A stretch of 64,000 bases of DNA from Candidatus Reconcilbacillus cellulovorans (GCA_002507565.1 MOXJ01000001.1:62001-126000); one strand, 5' to 3'. Counted from the first letter of the stretch, positions 26,662 to 35,691 are shown. Notes: generated by a model not told the origin, from the sequence alone. Made by a program: numbers and translations.

Positions 26662-27653
26662 CCCGGATACGCCTCCGGCTCCCAGTAGAAGACGCCGAGC
26701 CCTTTGCCGTTTGCGATGTTGCGCGTTTTCGTCTTGATGTCGGCGATGAAGCTTTTCGCGGCGGACGCCTGGTTGTAGTCCATGCCGATTTCGGACACGA
26801 TCACTTCCTTTCCGTACCGCGAGATCATGTCGTTCATGTTGCTGACGGCCTGGTTGACTTTCGTCTGCCAGTCGGACGCCGACGGATACAGCGACATGCC
26901 GATGACGTCGAACGTCGCTCCGTTGGAAATCAGGCCGCCGATGTTCCATTGGAAAAGCGCGTTGTCGTACCCGTTGGCCAGATGGACGACGGTCTTCGTC
27001 GAGCTGCTGATCGACTTGACGGCGTTGTTACACGTGTTGACCAACCAGGCGTAGTTCCTCATGTTGGCCGACGCGCGGCCGTCTTCCCAGAGCATGCCGT
27101 CGTTCGTCTCGTTGCCGCACTGCACCCATTCCGGCGTGACGCCGCGCGACTGCATGGTCGTCATGACGTCGCGCGTGTAGTTCCAGACGGCGTCCATCAG
27201 CTGTTGGAACGTGTAGTTGCGCCAGGCGGCCGGTTTCGTCTGATGGCCGGGATCGGCCCACGTGTCGCTGTAATGGAGCGTCAGCATGACGCGCAGGCCC
27301 ATGTTTTTCGCGCGCTGGGCGAGCGCCGCGGCGCGGTCCTTGTTCATGTAGCCGTTGCCGTAGTCGTTCGACGGATTGACGAAGACGCGGATGCGGACGC
27401 TGTTGATCTGGTAGTCGTTTTTCAGAATGTCGAGAATGTCGCGCTGTACGCCGTTTTTGTCGTACCACTTGTACCCTTGCGCCTCCATGCCGGGCACCCA
27501 GCTGACGTCGGCGCCCTTGGCGAAAGCGGCGGCTTCGGCGATATTGCCGACCGGAGTAGGCGCCGGCGGAAACAGGCCCAGCACGAGCGCGGTCGCGAGA
27601 GCGACTATCGCGACGACGTACAGAACCCCCTGTTTGCGCATGGCGACACCCAT
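26583..27653 (-). CDS. Secreted endo-beta-1,4-galactanase, GH53
   Basis: GH53 enzymes cut the beta-1,4-galactan side chains of pectin (type I arabinogalactan). The 356-residue product has an N-terminal signal or anchor helix (GVLYVVAIVALATALVLGLF), then KGADVSWVPGMEAQG and the catalytic pair: acid/base E182 in CGNETND and nucleophile E288 in VSEIGMDY. ATG 27653 follows AGGGAGGT by 8 nt; the 150-codon upstream open extension is rejected as a shadow. A cre-like box overlaps its probable -10, implying repression by CcpA on preferred sugars. Its 3' end overlaps the convergent GT4 fusion gene by 79 bp. Confidence 0.95.
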   Translation of the reverse strand: MGVAMRKQGVLYVVAIVALATALVLGLFPPAPTPVGNIAEAAAFAKGADVSWVPGMEAQGYKWYDKNGVQRDILDILKNDYQINSVRIRVFVNPSNDYGNGYMNKDRAAALAQRAKNMGLRVMLTLHYSDTWADPGHQTKPAAWRNYTFQQLMDAVWNYTRDVMTTMQSRGVTPEWVQCGNETNDGMLWEDGRASANMRNYAWLVNTCNNAVKSISSSTKTVVHLANGYDNALFQWNIGGLISNGATFDVIGMSLYPSASDWQTKVNQAVSNMNDMISRYGKEVIVSEIGMDYNQASAAKSFIADIKTKTRNIANGKGLGVFYWEPEAYPGYNGGYNKGAWQSNGRPTIALEGFLN

Positions 27654-27746
27654 GAGCAGAAACCTCCCTTTGTCCGAATTTCTTTCGATCGGCCGGCGGG
27701 ACCGGAAGCGGCGGCCGCCCATACGTTCGATCCCGTCCGCTTTTAT

Positions 27747-27760
27747 TGTAAACGCTTTAA
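27747..27760. promoter_or_regulatory. cre-like box upstream of GH53 gene
   Basis: TGTAAACGCTTTAA matches the CcpA consensus TGWAANCGNTNWCA at all fixed positions but one. On the minus strand the same bases overlap TACAAT, a good -10 for the GH53 gene, so bound CcpA would block transcription. Confidence 0.65.
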
Positions 27761-27822
27761 CGAAGTCGCGGACAGGACGTTTTGGCAACATTTTTGCCGT
27801 TTTTCGAGCGTCAAAAATGAGA

Positions 27823-27851
27823 TTGCCCGCCTGCCGCCGGCGTGATACGAT
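27823..27851 (+). promoter_or_regulatory. Sigma-A promoter of the propeller/stalk gene
   Basis: TTGCCC (27823-27828), 17 nt, then TGA-TACGAT (-10 at 27846-27851). The predicted start of transcription falls on the second cre-like box. Confidence 0.55.
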
Positions 27852-27856
27852 GAAGA

Positions 27857-27870
27857 AGTAAGCGTTTACG
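27857..27870. promoter_or_regulatory. cre-like box at the propeller/stalk gene
   Basis: AGTAAGCGTTTACG has the core of the CcpA box with mismatches only at the two outermost bases. It lies 6 nt after the -10, at the expected transcription start, a classic repression position. Confidence 0.55.
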
Positions 27871-27894
27871 AAGAGCGAAAGCGAGGACAACAGG

Positions 27895-28894
27895 ATGAAT
27901 GCGACAGCGGAAAGAACGGACAGTCGATACGGAAAAGGCGGCTGGCGGATAGCGAGGGTCGTCGCGGCTGTGTTGCTGCTGTCGACGACGGCGGCCGTTT
28001 CCGCGACTGTCCAGGCCGTGCCGATCCCCACGGCCCGGGCTTTGTCGAACTTGACGTCGGCCGGCATCGGCGGCATTCCGTACGCCGTGACGTACGGCAA
28101 CGGGACGTACATCGCCGCCGGACTGGGCTTGTTTCGCTCGTCCGACGGAACCGGCTGGTCTTATGCGCCGATTTCCCCTTCCAACGTTCAGTGGCTGAAC
28201 GACGTCATCTACGCCGACGGCAAGTTCGTGGCGGTCGGCTCTACCGGGGCGATGACGTCGTCCGACGGTCTGACGTGGTCGTGGCATCCCGTGACGGACT
28301 TATATGATGTCGCCTACGCGAATGGCCAATATGTGGCAGCAAGTCACAGCGCGCTCTACGTTTCGCCGAACGGTCAGACGTGGACACAAGGTACCGCCCT
28401 CTTCGACCGAACGCGCTTCCGGCGGCAAAACGGACGAGATCGCTTCGGGATCGAAACTGACGAAAGCGGACGCCGCGCGGCAGGTGAAGCTCGAAATCGG
28501 GCGTTCCGTGCGCGAAGTCGACGGCGTGCGCGAACCGGTCGACGTCGCGCCGATCGTGCGCAATGATCGAACGTTTCTGCCGATTCGTCTGCTTGAACCT
28601 CTCGGATTGAAACTGGCCTGGGACGCGGCTGAACAAAAGGCGACGGTCGAGCGCGACGGCGCCGGGCGCGTCGAATTATGGGTCGGCTGTCCGACGGCGG
28701 TCGTGACGGCCATAGGCGCCTCGGGCGCCGTTCAGTCGCGCGAAGTGCCGATCGACCCGAACAACCCGGACGTACGGCCGTTTCTAGAAAACAACCGGCT
28801 GATGCTTCCCGTCCGGTTCGTCGCGGAAAACCTCGGGCTACGGGTGAATTACGACGGCGGCGCACTGACGGTCGAACAGCCGGTCGGCCCTTAA
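27895..28894 (+). pseudogene. Secreted propeller-like protein with C-terminal copper-amine-oxidase stalk domain, frameshifted
   Basis: The first frame (ATG 27895) gives a signal peptide and about three propeller-type repeats, visible as SSDGTGWSY, SSDGLTWSW and SPNGQTWTQ. It then degenerates into an Arg-rich tail. A second frame takes over at about 28385-28420 and encodes a stalk domain seen in Paenibacillus wall proteins: REVDGV, NDRTFLPIRLLEPLG and NNRLMLPVRFVAENLG, ending at 28894. Neither part alone is normal: a propeller needs six or seven blades. A larger deletion with a frame change of 3n+2 nt is the simplest reading. It shares a divergent, cre-controlled promoter region with the GH53 galactanase, suggesting a role in polysaccharide use at the surface (inference). 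Confidence 0.7.
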
Positions 28895-28908
28895 GCGGCC
28901 CCGCTGGC

Positions 28909-29919
28909 CTAGCCGTGCGAAGACGTCGCGGGTTGCAGGACGGGCGGGCGGTCGCCGGATGCGGCGCCGCCCGTCATTTGCTCCGCGATCGGAACCTTCC
29001 AGATTTCCCCCAATTTCAAAACGCGTAAACGGTCTGCTTCCAGCCCCCTAGCCTTCCACGCCGCATGCAGGCGGTCGAGCGCCTCCTTCGGCGTATCGTC
29101 GGCCAGACGGAATGCGCCGTAATGCATCGGCACAAACCATCGTGCGCCGACGTCGAGAAACGCCTGTACGGCCTCTTCCGGCGTCACATGCTGAGGCCCC
29201 ATGAACCATTCCGGTTCATAGGCGCCGATCGGCATCAAAGCACAATCAATGGAGAATTTCTCGCCGATCTGCCGGAATCCCGGAAAATAGCCCGAATCTC
29301 CGGCAAAATAGACGGTCGGCATGCCGGCGTTGCGACCGACCGGCGTCATCACCCATCCGCCCCAGTGCGACTTGTTCATGTCCCATAGCGTGCGCCGCGT
29401 CCAATGCTGGGCGGGAACGAACGCAAATTCGACGGAACCGATGCGGACCGATTGCCACCAGCCGAGCTCGCGTACGCGGCGAAACCCTTTTCGCGACAGA
29501 TAGGCTCCCAATCCTTCCGGTACGAGAATCTCCGGATCACCGGGCAGTTGCCGCAACGAGCGTATATGCAGGTGATCGTAATGACTGTGGGAAATGAGCG
29601 CGACATCGACGGCCGGCAGATCGGACGGCAAAAGCCCCGGAGGCGCAAGCCGGCGACCGAATCCCATCCGGTTTGCCCAGACGGGGTCGGTGACGACATG
29701 AAGGCCTCCCAGCTGGATCAAAAATGACGAATGGCCGATCCAGACGATCGCCGGTTCACTGCGGTTGGCGCGCAAATAATTCGTGTCGACGGATTCGGCC
29801 CGCGGAACGGCGAACGATAGATCCTTCCGCTTGCTCAGCCGCTCGCGTTGCCACCGGACGAAATCGCCCAGCGTTTTTTCCATGCGCACGTCGGACATGT
29901 TCCGAAACGACTTCGCCAT
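28909..29919 (-). CDS. MBL-fold metallo-hydrolase, UlaG/NAPE-PLD-like
   Basis: This 336-residue hydrolase contains the metallo-beta-lactamase metal motif as SHSHYDHLH, preceded by WIGHSSFLIQLGG and VVTDPVWA. The later PAQHWTRR, FAGDSGYF and PMHYGAF segments supply further ligands. The pattern with an added NKSHWGGW motif resembles the N-acyl-phosphatidylethanolamine phospholipase D-like group, whose bacterial members have mostly unknown substrates. There is no signal peptide. The gene is divergent from the nitroreductase and converges with the stalk gene 14 nt away. Confidence 0.88.
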   Translation of the reverse strand: MAKSFRNMSDVRMEKTLGDFVRWQRERLSKRKDLSFAVPRAESVDTNYLRANRSEPAIVWIGHSSFLIQLGGLHVVTDPVWANRMGFGRRLAPPGLLPSDLPAVDVALISHSHYDHLHIRSLRQLPGDPEILVPEGLGAYLSRKGFRRVRELGWWQSVRIGSVEFAFVPAQHWTRRTLWDMNKSHWGGWVMTPVGRNAGMPTVYFAGDSGYFPGFRQIGEKFSIDCALMPIGAYEPEWFMGPQHVTPEEAVQAFLDVGARWFVPMHYGAFRLADDTPKEALDRLHAAWKARGLEADRLRVLKLGEIWKVPIAEQMTGGAASGDRPPVLQPATSSHG

Positions 29920-30007
29920 GGACGTTACGCCCCCCGTTTCCGAATGTCCCGTAATGGTATTTCCAACTTCTGTTTCGACGATACGCTCGACCGTCGGTCC
30001 GAGCGGT

Positions 30008-30036
30008 TTGCGCCGCGATGTTCGGCGTGATATGCT
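30008..30036 (+). promoter_or_regulatory. Sigma-A promoter of nitroreductase gene
   Basis: TTGCGC (30008-30013), 17 nt, and TATGCT (30031-30036) preceded by TGA, an extended -10. It lies about 90 nt before the start codon. Confidence 0.5.
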
Positions 30037-30125
30037 GAGGAAAACAACGTCGCCGCCGTCAACCCCGCGCCCGATCCGTCTTTCGCCGAAACCACGGTCC
30101 GGAAGTTTCGGAGGTGAATCCGCCG

Positions 30126-30758
30126 GTGTCCGAAACGACTTTCGCCGAGTTCGTCCGGCTTCTGCAAGGCCGGCGCGCCGTTAAACGGTTCGACGCCGGC
30201 TTTCGCATCGCCGAATCGGAACTATATGAAATCCTGGAGGCGGCGACGCGCGCGCCGTCTTCCTGGAATCTTCAACATTGGAAGTTTCTTTTGATCACTT
30301 CCGACGAGGCCAAAGCCCGCTTGTTCCCCGTCGCCAACCGCCAACGCCAGGTGCTCGAGGCGTCGGCCGTCGTCGCGGTACTCGGCGACCTGGAACCTTA
30401 TCGGAACGCGGACGCCGTGTTCGGCATGTCGGTCGATGCCGGCTTCATGACGCCGGAGACGAAAGCGAGTCTCGTCGAGCAGACGCGCGCGGCTTACGAA
30501 GACGCCCGTTACGCCCGGGACGAGGCGATTCGCAATGCGAGCCTGGCGGCGATGATCCTGATGCTGGCCGCCCGCGCCAAAGGGCTCGATACATGCCCGA
30601 TGGGCGGATTCAGCCGAAGCAGGTTCGTTGAAGCGTTCCGCGTACCGCCGCGCTATTTGCCCGTGCTGCTCGTCGCCGTCGGCAAAGCGGCCGAACCGCC
30701 GCAGCGCCCATCGTTACGGCTTCCGGTCAGGGACGTCGTCGTCCGCGAGACGTTCTAA
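30126..30758 (+). CDS. Nitroreductase family protein
   Basis: The 210-residue flavoprotein is of the FMN-dependent nitroreductase/dihydropteridine reductase fold. Visible features are the N-terminal RRAVKRFD FMN-phosphate contact, APSSWNLQHWKF for the isoalloxazine side, and GLDTCPMGGFSRSRF near the C-terminus. These enzymes reduce nitro groups, quinones or similar using NAD(P)H; the natural substrate is unknown. GTG 30126 is preferred because GGAGGTGA lies 8 nt upstream; GTG 30114 falls inside that box. It may be co-transcribed with the methyltransferase and RluA genes that follow. Confidence 0.92.
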   Translation: MSETTFAEFVRLLQGRRAVKRFDAGFRIAESELYEILEAATRAPSSWNLQHWKFLLITSDEAKARLFPVANRQRQVLEASAVVAVLGDLEPYRNADAVFGMSVDAGFMTPETKASLVEQTRAAYEDARYARDEAIRNASLAAMILMLAARAKGLDTCPMGGFSRSRFVEAFRVPPRYLPVLLVAVGKAAEPPQRPSLRLPVRDVVVRETF

Positions 30759-30798
30759 CGATTCTCAATCGTCAACCGGGGGAGTTATCGTTGACGCC

Positions 30799-31671
30799 AT
30801 GCAAATCGCGACCGACTGGAACGACTATGAACTGATCGACGCCGGCGACGGCGAAAAACTGGAACGATGGGGACCGTTCGTCCTGCGCCGTCCCGATCCG
30901 CAAGCGATCTGGCCGAAAACGCTCGGACCGGCCGACTGGAACCGGGCCGACGCCCGTTATCTGCGCAGCTCGTCCGGCGGCGGCCATTGGGAGTTCCGCC
31001 GGCCTCTTCCCGAGCGCTGGACGATCGCTTACGGGTCGCTGTCTTTTTACATCCGACCGACCGGGTTCAAACATACCGGTCTTTTCCCCGAGCAGGCCGT
31101 CAACTGGAACTGGTTGCGCGAACGGCTCGAGCGAGCCGGACGGCCGATCCGAGCGCTCAACCTGTTCGCCTATACGGGCGGGGCGACGCTGGCGTGCGCG
31201 GCGGCCGGAGCCGAAGTTTGCCACGTCGACGCCGCCAAAGGCATCGTCCAATGGGCCAAGGAAAACCTGCAGCTGTCGGGACTCGGTGACCGCCCGGTCC
31301 GGTTTCTCGTCGACGACGCGCTCAAATTCGTTCAGCGGGAAAAACGGCGCGGCCGGACGTACGACGTCATCGTCCTCGACCCGCCGTCTTACGGCCGAGG
31401 TCCAGGCGGCGAAGTCTGGAAGCTGGAGGACGACCTGTACAGATTTCTGGAAGCGTGCGTCGGCCTGTTGTCCGACCGACCGCTTCTTGTACTGCTTAAT
31501 TCGTATACGACCGGGCTTTCTCCCTCCGTCCTCGGCAACCTGCTTGCGCTGACGTTCGGCAAGGGCGGGCGCGGACGCATCACGACCGACGAGATCGGCC
31601 TGCCGGTCGGTTCGACCGGCCTTGTTCTGCCGGCGGGCGCGTTCGGCCGCTGGGAGGCCGAACAGCCGTGA
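30799..31671 (+). CDS. Class I SAM-dependent methyltransferase, RlmI/RlmK-like
   Basis: The 290-residue enzyme resembles 23S rRNA methyltransferases that lack the PUA domain. RALNLFAYTGGATLA is the SAM-binding motif, VDAAKGIVQWAKEN follows with the acidic ribose contact, and VIVLDPPSYGRGPGG carries the DPPSY catalytic element that fits base methylation. The N-terminal third holds a long WEFRRPLPERW segment of unknown role. ATG 30799 is the first sensible start, with GGGGGAG 14 nt upstream. Its stop overlaps the RluA start by 4 nt (GTGA), so the two RNA-modifying enzymes are coupled. Confidence 0.88.
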   Translation: MQIATDWNDYELIDAGDGEKLERWGPFVLRRPDPQAIWPKTLGPADWNRADARYLRSSSGGGHWEFRRPLPERWTIAYGSLSFYIRPTGFKHTGLFPEQAVNWNWLRERLERAGRPIRALNLFAYTGGATLACAAAGAEVCHVDAAKGIVQWAKENLQLSGLGDRPVRFLVDDALKFVQREKRRGRTYDVIVLDPPSYGRGPGGEVWKLEDDLYRFLEACVGLLSDRPLLVLLNSYTTGLSPSVLGNLLALTFGKGGRGRITTDEIGLPVGSTGLVLPAGAFGRWEAEQP

Positions 31672-32414
31672 CCGTCCGCATTCCTGTGCTGTACGAGGAC
31701 AATCATGTGCTCGTCGTCGTCAAACCGCCGGGCATGCCGACGCAAGCCGACAGGACGGACGACCCCGATCTGCTGAATGCGCTCAAGGCCGATCTGAAAA
31801 CACGATACGCAAAACCCGGCAACGTGTTTCTCGGACTCGTTCACCGGCTGGACCGTCCGGTCGGCGGCGTCATGGTGTTCGCCAAAACCTCGAAAGCGGC
31901 TTCTCGGCTGTCCGAACAACTCCGATCGCGGGCGATCTCAAAAACATATCTCGCCGTCGTCTGCGGGGCCCGGCTGCCCGAGGCGGCAACGCTCACCCAT
32001 CATTTGTACAAAGACGTGCGGACCAACAGGGTCGCCGTCGTCCCCGCCGATCATCCCGACGCCAAGCTCGCCGTTTTGGATTACGTCCGGCTACAGACGA
32101 TCCGCGCTCCCGGCCGGGGCGAACCGCTGCACCTCGTCCGCATCGCGCTTCATACCGGCAGACCGCACCAGATTCGAGCGCAATTTGCGGCGATCGGCCA
32201 TCCGGTCTTAGGCGACGCGAAATACGGTTCGCACGCGGCCGGGCGTTTCATAGCCGAAGATGCCCGTATACACCGTATCGAAAGCAGCCATCTGGCGCTT
32301 TGGTCTTACCGGCTCGCCTTCGCGCATCCGACCACCCGGCAAGAGCTGGCGTTCACCGCGAAACCGCCTGAAACGCCTCCGTGGACATGGTTCGACCGAT
32401 CTCGGCTCGCCTGA
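31668..32414 (+). CDS. RluA family pseudouridine synthase
   Basis: The 248-residue enzyme isomerises uridine to pseudouridine in structured RNA. The catalytic motif HRLDRPVGGVMVFAKT carries the active Asp. Other conserved strands are VLVVVKPPGMP, KTYLAVVCG and LHTGRPHQIRAQFAAIGHP. There is no S4 domain, so it is a short form similar to RluA or YjbO-type enzymes. GTG 31668 overlaps the upstream methyltransferase stop. The target position cannot be predicted. Confidence 0.93.
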   Translation: MTVRIPVLYEDNHVLVVVKPPGMPTQADRTDDPDLLNALKADLKTRYAKPGNVFLGLVHRLDRPVGGVMVFAKTSKAASRLSEQLRSRAISKTYLAVVCGARLPEAATLTHHLYKDVRTNRVAVVPADHPDAKLAVLDYVRLQTIRAPGRGEPLHLVRIALHTGRPHQIRAQFAAIGHPVLGDAKYGSHAAGRFIAEDARIHRIESSHLALWSYRLAFAHPTTRQELAFTAKPPETPPWTWFDRSRLA

Positions 32415-32425
32415 GATGTCCTTGG

Positions 32426-32896
32426 TCAAACCGTCACCGCTGTCGGCGACGGGCCGCTTTCGGCCGTCGTCGGCACGCCCGCAGCCTTGCTGAGCAGATA
32501 AACCAGAAGGCGCTGGTTATGGGCGGACAAGCGGCTCAAGCAGCTCGCCGCGATCTGTTCGCGGATCCGGACCCCGCGTTCCCAGGCGGTTTTGCCTTTC
32601 GTCGTCACGGCAATGCGGACGATGCGCCGGTCGCGCTCGTCGCGCGTCCGAGCGATCAGCCCGTGTTTTTCCATGCGATCCAGAATCATCGTGACGGCCG
32701 CCGGTGTCGTTTCAAGAAATTCTATCAATTCCGACGTGGTCCAGTCCCCGTTTTTCATAAGCATTACGTCGAGCACGTTAAGCTGGCTTTCCGTCAATTC
32801 CGGCGCCAGTTCCGCCTCCAGGCGTCTATGCAACTCCTTTGAAAGTTTCACCCAGCACCGAAGAAACTGTCCTTCCGTCGAATTCCCGCTCGCCAC
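32426..32896 (-). CDS. MarR family transcriptional regulator
   Basis: The 156-residue winged-helix protein has the MarR core: LTESQLNVLDVMLMKNGDWTTSELIEFLETTPAAVTMILDRMEKHGLI as helix-turn-helix region, and DERDRRIVRIAVTTKG as the beta-wing. The open frame reaches GTG 32923, but GTG 32896 is preferred. AAGGGAG lies 11 nt before it, and the predicted transcription start near 32936 would leave the longer form without a ribosome binding site. A 30-bp imperfect palindrome covers its own -10, so autorepression is likely. It is divergent from a small ORF that may be a target. Confidence 0.9.
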   Translation of the reverse strand: MASGNSTEGQFLRCWVKLSKELHRRLEAELAPELTESQLNVLDVMLMKNGDWTTSELIEFLETTPAAVTMILDRMEKHGLIARTRDERDRRIVRIAVTTKGKTAWERGVRIREQIAASCLSRLSAHNQRLLVYLLSKAAGVPTTAESGPSPTAVTV

Positions 32897-32931
32897 GTCC
32901 TCATTCGCTCCCTTCACAGCCACCGACGTTT

Positions 32932-32961
32932 CTTAAAGATCACTATATCACGAGATTTAAG
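32932..32961. promoter_or_regulatory. MarR-type operator overlapping the marR -10
   Basis: A 30-bp imperfect palindrome has arms CTTAAA and TTTAAG flanking a TATA-centred core. The minus-strand TATAGT at 32947-32942, a good -10, lies inside. Position and symmetry fit autoregulation by a dimeric MarR protein. Confidence 0.5.
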
Positions 32962-32987
32962 CCGTTAAAAGATTGAAGGTATTGATT

Positions 32988-33002
32988 TTTTATGACATAA
33001 AA
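32988..33002. promoter_or_regulatory. Perfect 15-bp palindrome upstream of the small ORF
   Basis: TTTTATG-A-CATAAAA is a perfect palindrome, and its right half (GACATAAAA) recurs exactly at 33034-33042, 40 bp downstream. The two copies could be operators for one regulator on the same face of the helix. I do not recognise the factor. Confidence 0.45.
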
Positions 33003-33017
33003 CAACGGATGAACGGC

Positions 33018-33044
33018 ACCATCGGCGTTTTTCGACATAAAATA
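33018..33044 (+). promoter_or_regulatory. Sigma-K-type promoter of the small ORF
   Basis: AC at 33018-33019, 16 nt, then CATAAAATA at 33036-33044 is a perfect fit to AC-N16-CATANNNTA, the late mother-cell consensus. Transcription would begin near 33052, leaving about 28 nt before the start codon. Confidence 0.45.
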
Positions 33045-33079
33045 AGACGAACGACATTGAAAAATGGCAGGGGATGACC

Positions 33080-33250
33080 ATGGAAGAGCGCAAGTCCGAG
33101 CTGTTTCGTAAGGCACTTGAAGCGGGCGTCGTTTCGGATCCCGAATGGGAAAGCCGGCTCGACGACCCGGTTCCGCTATGGCTGGTGCTGGAACTTCTGC
33201 TGCGCCTGAAGGCGCAGCTTGAACCTCCCGCTTCCGCACCTTACGATTGA
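33080..33250 (+). CDS. Small hypothetical protein (56 residues)
   Basis: I do not recognise this protein. It is acidic at the N-terminal half and has one amphipathic or hydrophobic stretch ([17 protein letters not shown]) near the C-terminus. A GGGG box lies 6 nt before ATG 33080; ATG 33074 in the same frame is an alternative. Codon third positions are GC-rich, as in neighbouring genes. It is too short for usual ORF cut-offs. A perfect sigma-K-type promoter and a palindrome precede it, and its end overlaps the parC stop by 10 nt convergently. A spore-maturation role is possible but rests on the promoter only. Confidence 0.5.
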   Translation: MEERKSELFRKALEAGVVSDPEWESRLDDPVPLWLVLELLLRLKAQLEPPASAPYD

Positions 33251-35691
33251 TCCGTGCGGACGACGTCGACGACCGTCTGGCCCGGTGCAAGCGCCAGCAC
33301 CGGTTTTCCCGCCGATCGCCTCGCTTCGGACGGAACACCGTCGACCATAAACGAATGCATGGAACCGTCCGATAGACAAGCGGTCAACCGAATGTCCCTG
33401 TCGGCCACCAACACCGCACGCACGAGCACCGAGCCGTTCGCAGGCATCCGGCGTCCGGACCGGAACTCGAACGTCGAAACGCCTTTGCCGCCCCTGCCCT
33501 GGACGGGATATTCGGACAGCGGCGTGCGTTTGGCATAACCGGCGTCGGACATGACAAGAACCTCCGCTCCTCCATCACCGACCGCCAACAGGGCATCGAC
33601 GACTTCGTCGCCTTCGTCCAGTCGAATGCCGCGCACCCCCGCGGCGATTCTCCCCGTCTCGCCGACTTCGGAAGCCGGAAACCGAATGCTCATGCCGAGC
33701 CGGGTCACGATCAGCAAGTCGTACCCGTCGCCGCCGCACAATACGCGAACCGGTTCGTCTCCGTCGTTCAACCGCAGGGCGGTGATGGCCATCGTGCGAT
33801 TCGTCGCGTATTCCGATAGCGGCGTCCGCTTGACGAGTCCCTGTTTTGTCACGAACCAGAGGGAGAGTCCCTGTTCGTCGAACGAACGAACGGCAACGAC
33901 ATCAACGACGCGGTCTTCCTTCAGGAGGGGAACGACGTTGACCAGGGCGGTTCCCGTCTCTTTCCATCTGACGTCCGGCAGTTCATGAACCGGCAAGCTG
34001 ACGTAAGATCCGCGATGGGTAAACAACAACAGCGTATCCCGCGTGTTGGCGACCGTCCAAAACCTCAGCGCGTCGCCTTCTTTGCGGCCGACGCTTTCCG
34101 GATCCGCTCCCGAGCGAACGAACGACATCATGCCGGTCCGTTTGACGTAGCCGTCGCGCGTCAGCGTGACGATGACGTCTTCGGCCTGCACAGACACGTC
34201 CCGAACGATTTTCAACTCTTCGACTTCGCCGCGGATTTCCGATTTCCGGTCCGCGCCGTACCGTTCGCGAATCTCGAGCAGTTCGCGCTTAATGACCTCC
34301 GAAAGCTGTTTTTCATCAGACAACACGGCGCGAAGCCGCTCGATTTTCTCCTTCAACTCGTCGCGTTCCCGTTGAAGTTCAACGAGCTCCAGACCGGTCA
34401 ACCGGTACAACTGCAACGTGAGGATCGCCTCCACTTGCCGGTCGGACCAGCCGAACTTCTCCGTCAAACGGCGGTGCGCTTCCTGGCGGTTGCGCGACGC
34501 GCGAATCACTTCGATGACGGTGTCGAGCACGCCGAGCGCCGAGATCAGCCCGTCGACGACGTGGGCGCGATCTTCGGCGCGCGCCAGCTCATACCGTGAC
34601 CGGTTGACGACGACTTCGCGCCGATGAGCGACGTAGGCGGCCAGCAAGTCTTTGAGGCCGAGCTGTTTCGGCGTGCGGTTGACGATGGCGACCATATTGA
34701 AATGATAAGGAACCTGCAGCTCCGTTTTTTTGAACAGATAGGTCAAAATGGCGTCGGCGTCGGCGTCCCGTTTCAGCTCCAGCACGATGCGCAGACCGTC
34801 GCGGCCGGTTTCGTCGCGGACGGCGACGACGCCTTCCAGTTTGCGGTCGAGCCGCAGTTGTTCCAGTGTCGCCACGAGCTTCGCCTTCACGACCTGGTAA
34901 GGAATTTCCGTAATCACGATTTGCCGGCCGCCGCCGCGCACCGTTTCCACGGCCGTCCTCGCGCGGATGAAGACACGGCCTTTTCCGGTCCGGTACGCCT
35001 CGCGGATGCCGTCTTCGCCCATGACGATGCCGCCGGTCGGAAAATCAGGCCCGCGCACGATCGACATCAGTTCCTCCACCGTAATGTCCGGATGGTCGAT
35101 CAACGCGATGCAGGCGTCGATGATCTCGCGGAGGTTGTGCGGTGGAATTTCCGTCGCAAAGCCGGCGGAAATGCCGCTGGCGCCGTTGACGAGCAAGTTC
35201 GGAAACCGCGACGGCAAAACGACCGGCTCGCGCGACGTGTTGTCGAAGTTCGGTCGGAACGGAACCGTCTCCTTGTCGATGTCGCGGAGCATCTCCATCG
35301 CGACGTCGGACAGGCGCGCTTCCGTGTACCGCATGGCGGCCGCCGGGTCGTCGTCGAGCGAACCCCAATTGCCGTGGCCGTCCAGAAGCGGGTACATCAT
35401 TTTCCACGGCTGCGCCATGCGCACCATACCCTCGTAGATCGAGGCGTCGCCGTGCGGATGGTAATTGCCCATCACGTCGCCGACCGTCTTGGCCGATTTG
35501 CGGTACGGCTTGTCCGGCGTGTTTCCGGCTTCGTACATCGCGTAAAGGATGCGCCGCTGCACGGGTTTTAGGCCGTCGCGCACGTCCGGAATTGCGCGGT
35601 CTTGGATAATATATTTCGAATAACGGCCGAACCGGTCGCCCATCACGTCTTCCAAAAGCGCCGGCAACAGGCGTTCCTCCGCCGCGTTCAT
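33241..35691 (-). CDS. parC: DNA topoisomerase IV subunit A
   Basis: ParC is the DNA breakage-reunion subunit that decatenates daughter chromosomes. The 816-residue product has [22 protein letters not shown] at the N-terminus, the catalytic tyrosine Y122 in [12 protein letters not shown], and a C-terminal beta-pinwheel. Pairing with parE immediately upstream and the Gram-positive ParC-type sequence argue against GyrA. In the quinolone-determining region the motif is [11 protein letters not shown], so Ala83 occupies the place of the usual Ser, with Glu87 kept. The ATG has AAGGAGG upstream and lies 18 nt after the parE stop. Confidence 0.95.
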   Translation of the reverse strand: MNAAEERLLPALLEDVMGDRFGRYSKYIIQDRAIPDVRDGLKPVQRRILYAMYEAGNTPDKPYRKSAKTVGDVMGNYHPHGDASIYEGMVRMAQPWKMMYPLLDGHGNWGSLDDDPAAAMRYTEARLSDVAMEMLRDIDKETVPFRPNFDNTSREPVVLPSRFPNLLVNGASGISAGFATEIPPHNLREIIDACIALIDHPDITVEELMSIVRGPDFPTGGIVMGEDGIREAYRTGKGRVFIRARTAVETVRGGGRQIVITEIPYQVVKAKLVATLEQLRLDRKLEGVVAVRDETGRDGLRIVLELKRDADADAILTYLFKKTELQVPYHFNMVAIVNRTPKQLGLKDLLAAYVAHRREVVVNRSRYELARAEDRAHVVDGLISALGVLDTVIEVIRASRNRQEAHRRLTEKFGWSDRQVEAILTLQLYRLTGLELVELQRERDELKEKIERLRAVLSDEKQLSEVIKRELLEIRERYGADRKSEIRGEVEELKIVRDVSVQAEDVIVTLTRDGYVKRTGMMSFVRSGADPESVGRKEGDALRFWTVANTRDTLLLFTHRGSYVSLPVHELPDVRWKETGTALVNVVPLLKEDRVVDVVAVRSFDEQGLSLWFVTKQGLVKRTPLSEYATNRTMAITALRLNDGDEPVRVLCGGDGYDLLIVTRLGMSIRFPASEVGETGRIAAGVRGIRLDEGDEVVDALLAVGDGGAEVLVMSDAGYAKRTPLSEYPVQGRGGKGVSTFEFRSGRRMPANGSVLVRAVLVADRDIRLTACLSDGSMHSFMVDGVPSEARRSAGKPVLALAPGQTVVDVVRTDQS

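Noticed and set aside
26181-27845. 554-codon plus-strand open frame
   Set aside because: It crosses from another frame of the GT4 fusion into the antisense of GH53. Neither half resembles a protein family.
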